From assembly GCF_900177615.1 (NCBI RefSeq), contig NZ_FXAP01000007.1, forward strand, positions 1 through 64,000: DNA of 64,000 bases, given 5' to 3'. Shown in pieces: positions 33,858 to 41,809 of this stretch (within the stretch, counting starts at the first letter, position 1; the number at the start of each line of letters is the position of its first letter). A program made the position numbers and the translations under genes. A model generated the notes under the pieces. That model worked only from the letters and a program-made list of their open reading frames with translations. It made no database searches and was not told where the DNA came from. Source of the DNA: Plantibacter flavus. Its GTDB lineage: Bacteria; Actinomycetota; Actinomycetes; Actinomycetales; Microbacteriaceae.

Positions 33858-34855
33858 GCCATCCTCCGACCACTGCGCTCGCGCTCGATCTTCCGGTGCC
33901 CTGCGGCACTCTTGCGGATCGTGTCGCGGGCGATGACAACGCGCTTCTGCGTCACGTCAACGGTGTGCTCGTCGGTGTCGTTGGTGGAGATACCTGCCAC
34001 CCGGTCAGCGATGATGTAGGCGTTCGAATACTCGAGCGCCTCGATGATCTGTGTGCTCGCCTTGGCTTGTTCGACGTGCTTCAGCAGCTGGGTCGACATC
34101 AGCGCCATGTCCGACGCCATCGCCTCCATTCGATCCTCGACCGACAGCAGCCGCGGATCCACCTGTCGGAAGACGTCGATCGCGACTGCGGTATTCGGAT
34201 CAACCTCGAGCACGAACCCCGTCTTCGCCGAGATGAACGCTGTCAGCAGGGCAGTCGACGAGATCGCTTGGGCGAAGTCTGCTCCCACGGAAGGAGCGAG
34301 AGACGCCCTGAGGTGATCGATCAGCGGTTGGGGGAAGCGGCCCACCTGTGAGACGTCCACGTCTCCGGAAGAGAAGCCGATGCGCTGAAAGACTCGAGGT
34401 TGGCTACCGAGCTCTTTCACCCTCGGCTCGATCCGTGCGGAGTCACCAGAGGTGGAGTTCAGTTCGTCCAGCGGCTCCTGAGTCTCCTCGGCCGCCTCGG
34501 TAACGTCCATCGCTTCGTCCCCCGTTTCAGGAGCGCTCTGCGACTCATCGACCACGACCGGGACTGGTGCCCTCGCCGCCACGGCCTCCTCCGTGGAGTC
34601 CGTGTGCTCGCCATCGTCAGGGTCATCGCGCTGCGGCTGCGGATCCGCGTCGGTGGCGTCGCCCGCTGCGGCACCGTGTGCGTCGGTCACGGCGGCGGCA
34701 GCCTCGGCAGCCCCGCCATGTTGTCCGAGATCACGTACCTCTACCGCATCGTTGGAGGCAGCGCTCTTCGGATCTCGCAGGGAAGGAATCGTGATCAGCA
34801 CATCGTCCGGCGTGGTCGGCTTGTAGCCGTCCATCGCGTCGTCTAGAAAACCCAT
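33854..34855 (-). CDS. Hypothetical protein with acidic N-terminus and helical C-terminus
   Basis: The 333-residue protein has a low-complexity acidic region at about 40-150 and a folded helical C-terminal half (about 165-300) with a basic tail (RKSAAGHRKIERERSGRR). The ribosome site is GAGAGGTAGC. It lies between the RHH gene and the membrane-protein gene in one operon. The basic tail and context suggest a relaxosome or DNA-bound accessory role, but no relaxase motif (HxH or equivalent) is visible. Confidence 0.65.
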   Translation of the reverse strand: MGFLDDAMDGYKPTTPDDVLITIPSLRDPKSAASNDAVEVRDLGQHGGAAEAAAAVTDAHGAAAGDATDADPQPQRDDPDDGEHTDSTEEAVAARAPVPVVVDESQSAPETGDEAMDVTEAAEETQEPLDELNSTSGDSARIEPRVKELGSQPRVFQRIGFSSGDVDVSQVGRFPQPLIDHLRASLAPSVGADFAQAISSTALLTAFISAKTGFVLEVDPNTAVAIDVFRQVDPRLLSVEDRMEAMASDMALMSTQLLKHVEQAKASTQIIEALEYSNAYIIADRVAGISTNDTDEHTVDVTQKRVVIARDTIRKSAAGHRKIERERSGRRMA

Positions 34856-34887
34856 CGTCTGCTACCTCTCGTCTCTGGCGTGCCGGC

Positions 34888-35265
34888 TCAGCTACCGACC
34901 ACTGCTGCTGCAGTGTCGGGGACATCCAGGTCGCCCGCTTCCGCGTCGAGCAGGTAGCTGTCGCCGCGCGTCAGGCCAAGGAGGGAGTCGAACCCGCCGG
35001 TGACGACGCGCTCCAGGTTCGCGGTGTTCCTCGACAGGGCCCCGAGCTCGTCGACCAGTTGGTTCAGTCGCGCGATCTCGAGCGTCGGCAGGTCGTAGTC
35101 GCCGTTCTCGCGAGCGATCTTCTCCTCGATCGCCTCAACGAGGTACTCGTTCTCCGACAGTTCACGCTTGCTCGCCCAGTAGGTGACCCGTTGGAAGGTG
35201 TCCGGGTGCATCCGAACAGCCTTTCGGACTCGCCCCGGGGTGTCTCCGCTGATCCGGTCGCTCAT
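34888..35265 (-). CDS. MobC/NikA-like ribbon-helix-helix protein
   Basis: The 125-residue protein has an N-terminal ribbon-helix-helix domain (RVRKAVRMHPDTFQRVTYWA, then LSENEYLVEAIEEKI) followed by a helical region (LNQLVDELGALSRNTANLERV), as in relaxosome accessory proteins of the MobC/NikA type. The ribosome site is CAGGAG. It leads a four-gene operon and carries a strong copy of the shared element upstream. If it is a relaxosome protein, an origin of transfer may lie nearby, in 35266-35503, but no nick site was identified. Confidence 0.7.
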   Translation of the reverse strand: MSDRISGDTPGRVRKAVRMHPDTFQRVTYWASKRELSENEYLVEAIEEKIARENGDYDLPTLEIARLNQLVDELGALSRNTANLERVVTGGFDSLLGLTRGDSYLLDAEAGDLDVPDTAAAVVGS

Positions 35266-35286
35266 TGTGGCTCCTGCTCAATGTGT

Positions 35287-35306
35287 CGTTTTTCCTGGTT
35301 TCTCAG
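35287..35306 (-). promoter_or_regulatory. Shared 20-bp operator-like element, copy 10
   Basis: On the minus strand this reads GATAAG, then CTGAGAAACCAG, then GAAAAACG, 21 bases before the MobC/NikA-like start. It is one of the most complete copies. Confidence 0.65.
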
Positions 35307-35503
35307 CTTATCCTAGAGGTCTCGGTGATATCTGTGCCACGCGTTGCCGCCCAGCGGCTGGCGTGTCCCGGGTCACGGCAGAGCCGTGGACGGGAGAGGT
35401 CTTGGACTCCGAGTCCAGATCCTCCGGCACGCCACGGCACTCAGGTGCTGGTCACGTGCATCCGAACCGAATCCCGCGCCGCCGGCGCCGAAAGCGAGCC
35501 ATC

Positions 35504-36526
35504 ATGCCTGCGCCTGCCATCACCCGCACCCCGCAGCTCTTCTCCGGGGACCTTCGTCCGTATCCGGGGATCCCCGCGGACTGGTCCGTCGAGAAGAGCC
35601 GGGTCGCCGCGCTCATCCTTCGAGACATCGAACGGTTCGCCCCCGAGATGCTTGGCCCCCTCTGCCCTGCCGAGGATCAAGAAAACTTCTGGGAAGACGC
35701 CAGTCGGTTGTCGGCCGCCTGGTGGGCCACCGATGGCAACCTCGTTGCCAAGCCAGCCGGCACTCACGACCGCCCGTGGACATCCGAGGAGATGTCGCGG
35801 CGCTTCGGACCCGTCACGCAAGACGAAGAAGGTGGCCACCACGCCATCGACACACAGATCAACCACCCCATCGTCCAGCAGTTCGGCGGCCGGGCGATGA
35901 TGCTCGGCTCCATTGGCATCGACGATGACACGGACATCATCCAGTGGCTCGCGACCCGTCACCGGGACCACGGCGTCGCCCGAGGTGTCGTCAAGGTGGC
36001 AGCACACAAGAACGGCATCTGGTCGATCGAGCTCGACAACGACCCCGAGGTCATTCGGCGCCGACTCCTGGACGCCATGGACTGGACCTACATCCGCCTC
36101 GACGGTCAGCGTGACGCACTGTTCGTCCAGGATGAACTGGCACTCGAGTTCGAATACAGGCTCTTCATCATCGACGGAGAAGTGGTGTCAGGCGCAGGCT
36201 GCGTGGAGGAGTTCACGCCTCTGGACCGGCAGAGCAACCGACCCTTCGATTCTCGCATGCGTCGAATCCGAGGTCACCTCGAACAGGGCGAGCCATCCCC
36301 CGTCGAGGACCGACCCGACATCTTCCATGAGCTCCTCAGCTTTGGAAGCCGGGTGGCTAGCGCACATAGCGGCACGGTCGTCATCGACGTTGCGAAGAAC
36401 GCAGCCACCGGGGAGCCGGTCGTCATCGAGCTGAACGGCATCTCCAACTCGGGGCTGTACGCGTCCGACCCGTGGACCGTCGCCGAGCGACTCCTCCGTG
36501 CCCGGGACCGCGGCTACACGCTCTAA
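35504..36526 (+). CDS. ATP-grasp protein, R2K-like
   Basis: The 340-residue protein shows late ATP-grasp landmarks: LFVQDELALEFEYRLFIIDGEVVSGAGC (about residues 205-232) and VVIELNGISNSGLY near the C-terminus, with metal-binding Glu and Asn in ELNG. This resembles the R2K clade of ATP-grasp enzymes found in phages and plasmids, which are predicted to ligate amino acids or modify peptides. The start is ATG 35504 (MPAPAITRTP) with a weak ribosome site. A terminator-like hairpin follows. Substrate unknown. Confidence 0.75.
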   Translation: MPAPAITRTPQLFSGDLRPYPGIPADWSVEKSRVAALILRDIERFAPEMLGPLCPAEDQENFWEDASRLSAAWWATDGNLVAKPAGTHDRPWTSEEMSRRFGPVTQDEEGGHHAIDTQINHPIVQQFGGRAMMLGSIGIDDDTDIIQWLATRHRDHGVARGVVKVAAHKNGIWSIELDNDPEVIRRRLLDAMDWTYIRLDGQRDALFVQDELALEFEYRLFIIDGEVVSGAGCVEEFTPLDRQSNRPFDSRMRRIRGHLEQGEPSPVEDRPDIFHELLSFGSRVASAHSGTVVIDVAKNAATGEPVVIELNGISNSGLYASDPWTVAERLLRARDRGYTL

Positions 36527-36534
36527 CCCCAACC

Positions 36535-36565
36535 GGCCGGCCTGATCATCCCGATCGGGCCGGCC
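36535..36565 (+). terminator. Hairpin after the ATP-grasp gene
   Basis: Arms GGCCGGCCTGATC and GATCGGGCCGGCC (one mismatch) lie nine bases after the ATP-grasp stop. It separates that gene from the 36590 gene. Confidence 0.6.
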
Positions 36566-36589
36566 ACTACCTGATCTGGAGACCACATC

Positions 36590-37021
36590 GTGTCGACGTC
36601 ACGCATCGCACCCATCTTCACCAACACCGATCGCGTCAGCCAAGTCGTGCGGCGCTCCGCCGACGCGGCATACCGAGCGCGCCTCGAGCAAGCCCTCAGC
36701 GAGCGGCTCGCCACCACGTCCATGGGTCGCCTTCTCGCGGACTTCGGCGACGCCGGCTTCGGGCAGACCCTTCGCGAGGAGCTGCTGACGACCTGCCGAT
36801 CGGCGGCCTCGCCCGAGCAGTTCCAAGCCTTCTCCCGCGTCCTCGGCGTGTCGCCCGCATGGCTCGCCATCGGCTTCGGTGATCGCCACGACCCGGCCCC
36901 AGGAACGGGGTGGGTCGCCCTCGGCACCCACGTCGAGGAGCCCGGCGCACACCTTGAGTTCTCAGCCGAGCTCGACGAGACCGGTCTTCCTCTGTGGGAG
37001 AGGCTGCGGGTGGCGGCATGA
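36590..37021 (+). CDS. Hypothetical protein coupled to a SLOG-like gene
   Basis: The 143-residue product starts at GTG 36590 and is mainly helical (RVSQVVRRSADAAYRARLEQAL, then FQAFSRVLGVSPAWLAIGFGD). The latter segment resembles the end of an XRE-like helix-turn-helix domain with its typical 'GVSPAWLA' turn, so it may be a phage-type regulator. It overlaps the next gene by four bases (ATGA), so the pair is translationally coupled. Function unknown. Confidence 0.6.
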   Translation: MSTSRIAPIFTNTDRVSQVVRRSADAAYRARLEQALSERLATTSMGRLLADFGDAGFGQTLREELLTTCRSAASPEQFQAFSRVLGVSPAWLAIGFGDRHDPAPGTGWVALGTHVEEPGAHLEFSAELDETGLPLWERLRVAA

Positions 37022-37590
37022 CCGCGCCGGCGGTGAGGATCCTCACAACCGGCAGTCGCGCCTGGGCGAACGTGCAACGAGCAGAGGACGTCATGAACGC
37101 GTCCATCTCGCTGCTTCAGGCTCGCCATGCTGGCTCCGTCCTCGTCCACGCTGCGACACCCGGCGCCGGCTCACAGGTCACTGACTTCACCCGTCGAATG
37201 GGGATGGTGGCTGAGCCCCATCCCGTTGGGAATGCCCCGCACGCGTCGTCCTGCCCCGATTGGGATCGGGTGAACGCCAGCTGTCATGGTGCCGTCCAAG
37301 GTCGCTACCAAGAGATGGTCCAGCTCGGCGCCGACCTCTGCATCGTGCTCCCGTCGCACGGCTACGCACTCACCCCCGGGAGCCCCCTCGCGGGGACGTC
37401 ACGCGGTACCTGGGGCTGCGCCGAGCGCGCGCGCGACGCGGGAATTCCCACCGTCGTCGCGTGGGGGCAGTCACTGTTCCCATTTGGACAGCCGGGCGCA
37501 GATCTGCTGGCCTCCACGGCGATCCGCAAACGACTGGCGCCGGGCGCTCAGGGACAGCTGAATCTGATCGCGACCTGGCTCCCCTACTAG
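37018..37590 (+). CDS. DUF2493/SLOG-like nucleotide-binding protein
   Basis: The 190-residue protein opens with the SLOG/DUF2493 signature VRILTTGSRAWANVQRAEDV, followed by VLVHAATPGAGSQVTDF and RRMGMVAEPHPV; a long insertion precedes ADLCIVLPSHGYAL and GTWGCAERARDAGIPTVV, the usual second half. These Rossmann-like proteins are predicted to bind or process nucleotides or nucleotide-like ligands. The ATG overlaps the upstream stop. It is followed by a strong bidirectional terminator. Confidence 0.8.
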   Translation: MTAPAVRILTTGSRAWANVQRAEDVMNASISLLQARHAGSVLVHAATPGAGSQVTDFTRRMGMVAEPHPVGNAPHASSCPDWDRVNASCHGAVQGRYQEMVQLGADLCIVLPSHGYALTPGSPLAGTSRGTWGCAERARDAGIPTVVAWGQSLFPFGQPGADLLASTAIRKRLAPGAQGQLNLIATWLPY

Positions 37591-37602
37591 ATGGAGGGGC
37601 AC

Positions 37603-37638
37603 GAAGAAGCCCCGGATCCGAAGATCCGGGGCTTCTTC
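37603..37638. terminator. Bidirectional terminator
   Basis: Perfect sixteen-base arms GAAGAAGCCCCGGATC and GATCCGGGGCTTCTTC enclose the four-base loop CGAA. It lies between two convergent genes and ends in TTCTTCCT on the plus strand. Confidence 0.9.
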
Positions 37639-37654
37639 CTCGTAGGGATATCCG

Positions 37655-38248
37655 TTACGCGCAGGTGACGAGATCGGCCTGTGCCGCCTGGGCGAAAGCT
37701 GCCGACAACGCTTGTGCATCGGCCTCTGACGGAACGCTCGCGGGGTCCTGGAGAAGATCCACGAACCCTTGATAGCTGCTCTGGTTTGGGCTCGCTATCG
37801 CTGCGACTCCGGCGAACGCGGCGAGCTGCTCCGGTGAGACCTCGGTCGACGTCAGGTCTGCGCCACTCAATGAGACGGCGCTCTGCAGGGCCGCACACAG
37901 CTCCGCGCTGACCTCGTGACCTTCGACGGCGGCCGTCGCGTCCGGGGCCGGTTCCCCGGCGGCTGGTTCACCTGGTTCAGCACCCTCCACGACCGCTGAC
38001 CCGGAGCCGGTCGCCTCAGCGCCGGCGGTCGATGTCGCACTGTTGATCATCACCAATCCGACGACCAACAGTGCGATCAGACCGAGTCCGAAGCCCGCGA
38101 CCACGAACAGCACCAGCCTGTTGGGTCGCCACCCGCGCGTCGCGACGGGTTCGTCGCGCTCCGGTTCACGTTCAACCGCCGCGACGGTGGGCTGGGCACC
38201 CCGCGGAGGAAGCCCCCTGAGGAAGCTGGGCTGCTGTTCGTCGCTCAT
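37655..38248 (-). CDS. Membrane-anchored exported protein
   Basis: The 197-residue product has a cytoplasmic N-terminus of about 43 residues, a transmembrane helix at about 45-68 (LVLFVVAGFGLGLIALLVVGLVM), a Gly/Ala/Pro-rich linker and a helical outer domain with two cysteines (AELCAAL and the final VTCA). The ribosome site is AGAGAGG. No family recognised; the topology resembles small exported proteins with a DUF732-like helical domain with paired Cys, though this is a weak resemblance. Confidence 0.65.
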   Translation of the reverse strand: MSDEQQPSFLRGLPPRGAQPTVAAVEREPERDEPVATRGWRPNRLVLFVVAGFGLGLIALLVVGLVMINSATSTAGAEATGSGSAVVEGAEPGEPAAGEPAPDATAAVEGHEVSAELCAALQSAVSLSGADLTSTEVSPEQLAAFAGVAAIASPNQSSYQGFVDLLQDPASVPSEADAQALSAAFAQAAQADLVTCA

Positions 38249-38321
38249 GCGGCACCTCTCTGCTGGCTTGCTTGTAGCGCATCAGCATACTCGAACAGAT
38301 CTGTGGCGCTCATCGTTTAAG

Positions 38322-38341
38322 CTGGAATACGTGGAAAAACG
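38322..38341 (+). promoter_or_regulatory. Shared 20-bp operator-like element, copy 11
   Basis: On the plus strand this reads TTTAAG, then CTGGAATACGTG, then GAAAAACG, 62 bases before the 38404 start. A second, partial box (GTGGAAAACCG) follows at once, so two proteins could bind side by side. Confidence 0.65.
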
Positions 38342-38403
38342 TAGGTGGAAAACCGCCTCGGGGGTGTGCTTAGAACATCTCTCCCAATCGAAAGAGTCCA
38401 CTC

Positions 38404-39072
38404 ATGACGGAATCCAACTCTCCGGCGGCTGTACCCGACCGCACGCTCCCCCAGGAGCTCCTTGACCTGGCGGTGCTCGCGATCAAGCGCGGCGCCTGGA
38501 AGGTCTCCCTCATCCACGAGGGGCTCGGCGCGGACTTCCGCGCGCCGATCGGCTGGCTGCTGTACATCAACGAACCGAGCCCGGATCCGTTTTCACCGGG
38601 CGCCTTCACGGCCATCAGCCACCAGGTCGGCTGTGACTTCAACGACTTCGTCCTGCCCGAGTCGCTCGCCGGCGAGGACCTCGCCGATCAGGCCGTCGTC
38701 GACGTCCTCCTCGAGCTGTTCCAGGAGTCCGTGCGCAACGGCTGGGAATCGAGCTACGAGCGCAAGGTCCTCGATCATGCGATCTGGCTGGAGTCCACAC
38801 AGAGGCTCGGCCTCGAAGCGCCTCCGATGCGCCACTCTCTGCAGGCCACTGCACACAACTGGGCGTGGAACCCAGAGGCGGGCGCCCGCGGCGAAAGCAT
38901 CTCCACGGACACCACCCTGAGCACCGACTTGACCGACAGCGACCGTTGGCTTGCCTTCGTCGGCGGCACTCAGGTCGCACGCGCCGACATCGAGAGGATG
39001 CTCCGCAGCGCCGCACCGAACCGTGTCCCCGTCGCGTACTTCGACGAGGCCGCTGACGGCTGGATCAAGTAG
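38404..39072 (+). CDS. Hypothetical protein, first gene of a five-gene unit
   Basis: The 222-residue protein has no signal peptide or membrane segment. It is mixed alpha/beta with several Trp and acidic residues (AFTAISHQVGCDFNDFVLPE; RNGWESSYERKVLDHAIWLE). It starts at ATG 38404, downstream of a shared-element promoter, and leads genes for another hypothetical protein, a nuclease lipoprotein and two membrane peptides. I do not recognise a family. Confidence 0.65.
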   Translation: MTESNSPAAVPDRTLPQELLDLAVLAIKRGAWKVSLIHEGLGADFRAPIGWLLYINEPSPDPFSPGAFTAISHQVGCDFNDFVLPESLAGEDLADQAVVDVLLELFQESVRNGWESSYERKVLDHAIWLESTQRLGLEAPPMRHSLQATAHNWAWNPEAGARGESISTDTTLSTDLTDSDRWLAFVGGTQVARADIERMLRSAAPNRVPVAYFDEAADGWIK

Positions 39073-39129
39073 TCCAGCGCTCGGCGCCAACACCCCCACC
39101 TTCACCCGCCACCAGCAAGGAGATCCACC

Positions 39130-39831
39130 ATGGGAGCAGACATGCTCATCTCAGCGGCCTCGGCCCCTGTCTACCGCGCCGATGCGAACGGGGTCCAAGC
39201 GCCCGTCGACGACCACGCCGTCCTCTTCACCCGAGTCACGCCGGCCGTGATCAACGACGTCATCGAGATCATCGCCTTCCGTGAGGACCACACGTTCGGC
39301 GTCTTCATCGACGACACACTCACCGAGGAGCAGCTTCACGCCTTCGATGTCGCGTACGACTCGGATGACCTCACACCCGGATCCCGCGAGGCGATCGCCC
39401 GGGAACTCCTCGACGCCCTCTTCAACACCCTGTTTTCCCTCACGGACGACGGCAGCTTCGGCGGCCATAACCCGGAGGTGGCGATCATCGACGTCCCCTT
39501 CGGCTACCGAACCCGGGTTCTCCTCGTCAGCGGTGGACTGTCCTGGGGCGACCAGCCGACGGACGCCAGCGCACCGATCGACTTCCTCGGCGAGCTCGCC
39601 CTCTTCGACGAACCGTTCACCGCCGACGGCGACGAGGTCGCTGATCCAGACGACCGCAACCTTGAGGAGATTCGCACGAACCTCCTCAGCTCGCTCGCGC
39701 TGGCACAGTGGTCCCCCTCGGACGAGGCGGCGGAGCGCGAACTCGCGGTGCTCGCGCGGTCCGTTGCCGATCACGTTCAGGACATCGAGCATCTGTTCGC
39801 AGGCTTCCTCGAGCGCAAAAGCGACCGCTGA
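39130..39831 (+). CDS. Hypothetical protein
   Basis: The 233-residue acidic protein starts at ATG 39130 with an AAGGAG ribosome site. It is mixed alpha/beta (VINDVIEIIAFREDHTFGVFI; VAIIDVPFGYRTRVLLVSGG) with a helical C-terminus, and no membrane segment or catalytic motif is clear. It is the second gene of the 38404 unit and is followed by a hairpin. Function unknown. Confidence 0.65.
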   Translation: MGADMLISAASAPVYRADANGVQAPVDDHAVLFTRVTPAVINDVIEIIAFREDHTFGVFIDDTLTEEQLHAFDVAYDSDDLTPGSREAIARELLDALFNTLFSLTDDGSFGGHNPEVAIIDVPFGYRTRVLLVSGGLSWGDQPTDASAPIDFLGELALFDEPFTADGDEVADPDDRNLEEIRTNLLSSLALAQWSPSDEAAERELAVLARSVADHVQDIEHLFAGFLERKSDR

Positions 39832-39834
39832 CTG

Positions 39835-39872
39835 GAACGCGACCCTGGCCATCTCCGGGCAGGGTCGCGTTC
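39835..39872 (+). terminator. Intercistronic hairpin before the nuclease gene
   Basis: Arms GAACGCGACCCTG and CAGGGTCGCGTTC lie just after the 39130-39831 stop and before the nuclease gene. The T content is low, so it may attenuate rather than stop transcription. Confidence 0.65.
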
Positions 39873-39914
39873 TGTCCAACTCATCACCATTGAACCAACG
39901 CAGGAGTCCAAGTC

Positions 39915-40541
39915 ATGCACACGATCAAGAAGGCGACCACGCTCGTCGCCGCCCTCAGCCTGGCGATCGCCCTGACGGGCTGCCAGTTCGCCGGCGGCCT
40001 CGTCAACGACGCCGTGGACAGTGGTCGCGAGCAGGAGCTCACCGCTCCCCCATCGGCCTCCGATGGTGTCTCGGTCACGGTGGCCACGTTCATCCGGGTC
40101 GTCGATGGCGACACGATCGCTGTCGAGCCAAGCACGGACTTCCCTGCCACCAACGATGCTCAGACCGAGCACACGATTCGCCTACTCGGCATCGACACCC
40201 CTGAGCTCAACAAGATGAGCGAGGTCCCCGCCGAGTGCGGCGCTGATGCGGCCGCCGAGTTCCTCGAGGACCTCATCGGCTCAAGCACTCGACTCTCGAT
40301 CGTCTACGACCCCCTCGCAGACAGGACAGATCGATTTGGGCGCACCCTCGCCTACGTTGAGCTCGTGGACGAGCCGCAGACCGACCTCGCGCTCGAGATG
40401 GTGACACAGGGCTACGCAGAAGCGTGGCACCCGCGAAGTGCCCCGCGGCCCACGCGCTACGCGGCGTACTCCGCCGCCGAGACGAGCGCCGCTGAGGCCG
40501 GGATCGGACAACACTCGCTGTGCGACGACATCGGACGCTGA
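39915..40541 (+). CDS. Exported thermonuclease-like lipoprotein
   Basis: The 208-residue product has a signal peptide with lipobox LTGC (about residues 20-23) and a staphylococcal-nuclease fold. Active-site landmarks are VVDGDTIAV (metal-binding Asp), RLLGIDTPE (catalytic Arg and Glu) and DRFGRTLAYV (second Arg). It would cut DNA or RNA at the outer face of the membrane. The unit also encodes two small membrane peptides. Conjugative plasmids often carry such nucleases, but its role in transfer or in nutrient use is unproven. Confidence 0.85.
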   Translation: MHTIKKATTLVAALSLAIALTGCQFAGGLVNDAVDSGREQELTAPPSASDGVSVTVATFIRVVDGDTIAVEPSTDFPATNDAQTEHTIRLLGIDTPELNKMSEVPAECGADAAAEFLEDLIGSSTRLSIVYDPLADRTDRFGRTLAYVELVDEPQTDLALEMVTQGYAEAWHPRSAPRPTRYAAYSAAETSAAEAGIGQHSLCDDIGR

Positions 40542-40581
40542 CCAACGCCAACAACACCCTCCGCAGAAAGAGAGACCCCAT

Positions 40582-40719
40582 ATGAAGAAGAATCGCATCA
40601 GTGTCCTCGTCCTGAGCGTTGCCTTCGCTGCAACGCTCGCCCTCGTGATCGTGGGCGCCGCAGGCGTCGTAGGCGCGATGAACGAGCAGCAGCTACAGCA
40701 GCTCGAGGATGCTCAGTAG
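40582..40719 (+). CDS. 45-residue membrane peptide, twin 1
   Basis: The peptide begins MKKNRISVLVL with one transmembrane helix (about residues 7-33) and ends with a short Gln-rich tail (MNEQQLQQLEDAQ). An AAAGAGAG ribosome site precedes ATG 40582. It is similar in length and plan to the next gene. It may be an accessory membrane peptide or a toxin-like small protein; neither is shown. Confidence 0.6.
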   Translation: MKKNRISVLVLSVAFAATLALVIVGAAGVVGAMNEQQLQQLEDAQ

Positions 40720-40739
40720 GCTTGAGGCGTGAGACTCCA

Positions 40740-40877
40740 ATGACAACACCTCGACGACGTCCCAGTGTCCCGGCTATCGCGTTCGCCATGATGTTTGCGC
40801 TCCTGTTCCTCGGCTCGGCCGGCCTGGCCCGTCAGGGGATGGAACAGCAGATTCAGCAGCAGGTGGACTCGGAGTAA
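40740..40877 (+). CDS. 45-residue membrane peptide, twin 2
   Basis: From ATG 40740 the peptide begins MTTPRRRPSVP, has a transmembrane helix at about residues 11-29 and a Gln-rich tail (MEQQIQQQVDSE). TGAGGCGTGAG precedes the start. It follows twin 1 by 20 bases and ends the unit before a strong terminator. Confidence 0.6.
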   Translation: MTTPRRRPSVPAIAFAMMFALLFLGSAGLARQGMEQQIQQQVDSE

Positions 40878-40889
40878 CAGATCACTCAC

Positions 40890-40932
40890 AAAGCCGCACC
40901 CTTCGCTCTCAGAGCGCGGGGTGCGGCTTTTT
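40890..40932 (+). terminator. Terminator of the 38404-40877 unit
   Basis: Arms AAAGCCGCACCC and GGGTGCGGCTTT pair around a loop that itself contains a short CGCTCT/AGAGCG stem; TTTTTC follows on the plus strand. A classic intrinsic terminator. Confidence 0.9.
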
Positions 40933-40976
40933 CATTTCCGGAGACGAGACTGTCGACTGGCCGGATGACGCGAGAA

Positions 40977-41028
40977 AGCGAACGGCCGCACCTGCACGCT
41001 CGATGAGCGCAGGATGCGGCCGTTCGCT
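40977..41028 (-). terminator. Terminator of the type IV pilus unit
   Basis: Arms AGCGAACGGCCGCA and TGCGGCCGTTCGCT surround an inner imperfect stem, just downstream of the 41040-41807 gene on the minus strand. Confidence 0.8.
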
Positions 41029-41039
41029 TGAGCTCCTGA

Positions 41040-41807
41040 CTAGGGTGCCGCTGGGAGGACGTCGGGTTGCTTCGGCACGACCGGGTCGACCTTGGTGATC
41101 GAATCGGGAGTCGAATCCTTCGGGCCTGTGGCGGCTGTCACAACCAGAAGCACTCCCTTGCCGTCACCGGTGGCGACGGATGCATAGGCGAGCCGATCGT
41201 TCTTGAACAGCACCTTGCCGAGTGCCGTCCGCTCCTTCTCCTCGGGCGCGTAGAGCGCATGCAGGTTCAGATCGCGTACCGAGGTGGAGTAGCCCCCGTA
41301 CATCACGGCTGCCTTCCGACCGCAGACCTCCAACACCCCCGAGAACGCGTCCGTCGATGCAGGCAGCTGCGTGGCCGCCCAGTCGAGCAGACAGGCATCG
41401 CTCCCGATTTTCACGCCGGGGTTGTTCGCCTCGAGCAGGAGCTGCAGCGTGCCCGCGGTGTCCGCCGTGGTGTCGAGGACACCGATACCGTCAGAGATCT
41501 TCACCGACGGCAACGGCTGGTCCGCAGATCGCTTCTCCTCGGCGAGTCCTGGCTTGATGATGGGATTACCCTTCTCATCGAGCTGAATCTCTGGCTCTCC
41601 GATCGGATTCCCGTCTTCATCGAGTGGAAGTGCGGCCCAGTCGTCGGCCGCGGCCGCGGCTGCACGCTCGCCGGCTTTGCCGGTGAGCTCGGCGGGGGCC
41701 GGCTTCGTGGCGACGGAGACCGTCACGGCAGCAGCGGCGATCGCCAGCGCGGCGGCGCCGCTGATCACGATGATCAACGGACGCCGACGCTTCAGAATGT
41801 CCCGCAT
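41040..41807 (-). CDS. Membrane-anchored protein at the end of the pilus operon
   Basis: The 255-residue product (ATG 41807; a GTG at 41816 is possible) has a short cytoplasmic start (MRDILKRRRP), a transmembrane helix at about residues 13-35, an acidic linker with two related DEDGNPIGEP / DEKGNPIIKP repeats, and an outer domain with two cysteines (DACLLDW and EVCGRKA). It overlaps the end of the large minor-pilin gene. Its position suggests a role in pilus assembly or display, but it has no PilN/PilO signature that I can see. Confidence 0.65.
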   Translation of the reverse strand: MRDILKRRRPLIIVISGAAALAIAAAAVTVSVATKPAPAELTGKAGERAAAAAADDWAALPLDEDGNPIGEPEIQLDEKGNPIIKPGLAEEKRSADQPLPSVKISDGIGVLDTTADTAGTLQLLLEANNPGVKIGSDACLLDWAATQLPASTDAFSGVLEVCGRKAAVMYGGYSTSVRDLNLHALYAPEEKERTALGKVLFKNDRLAYASVATGDGKGVLLVVTAATGPKDSTPDSITKVDPVVPKQPDVLPAAP

Positions 41808-41809
41808 CC

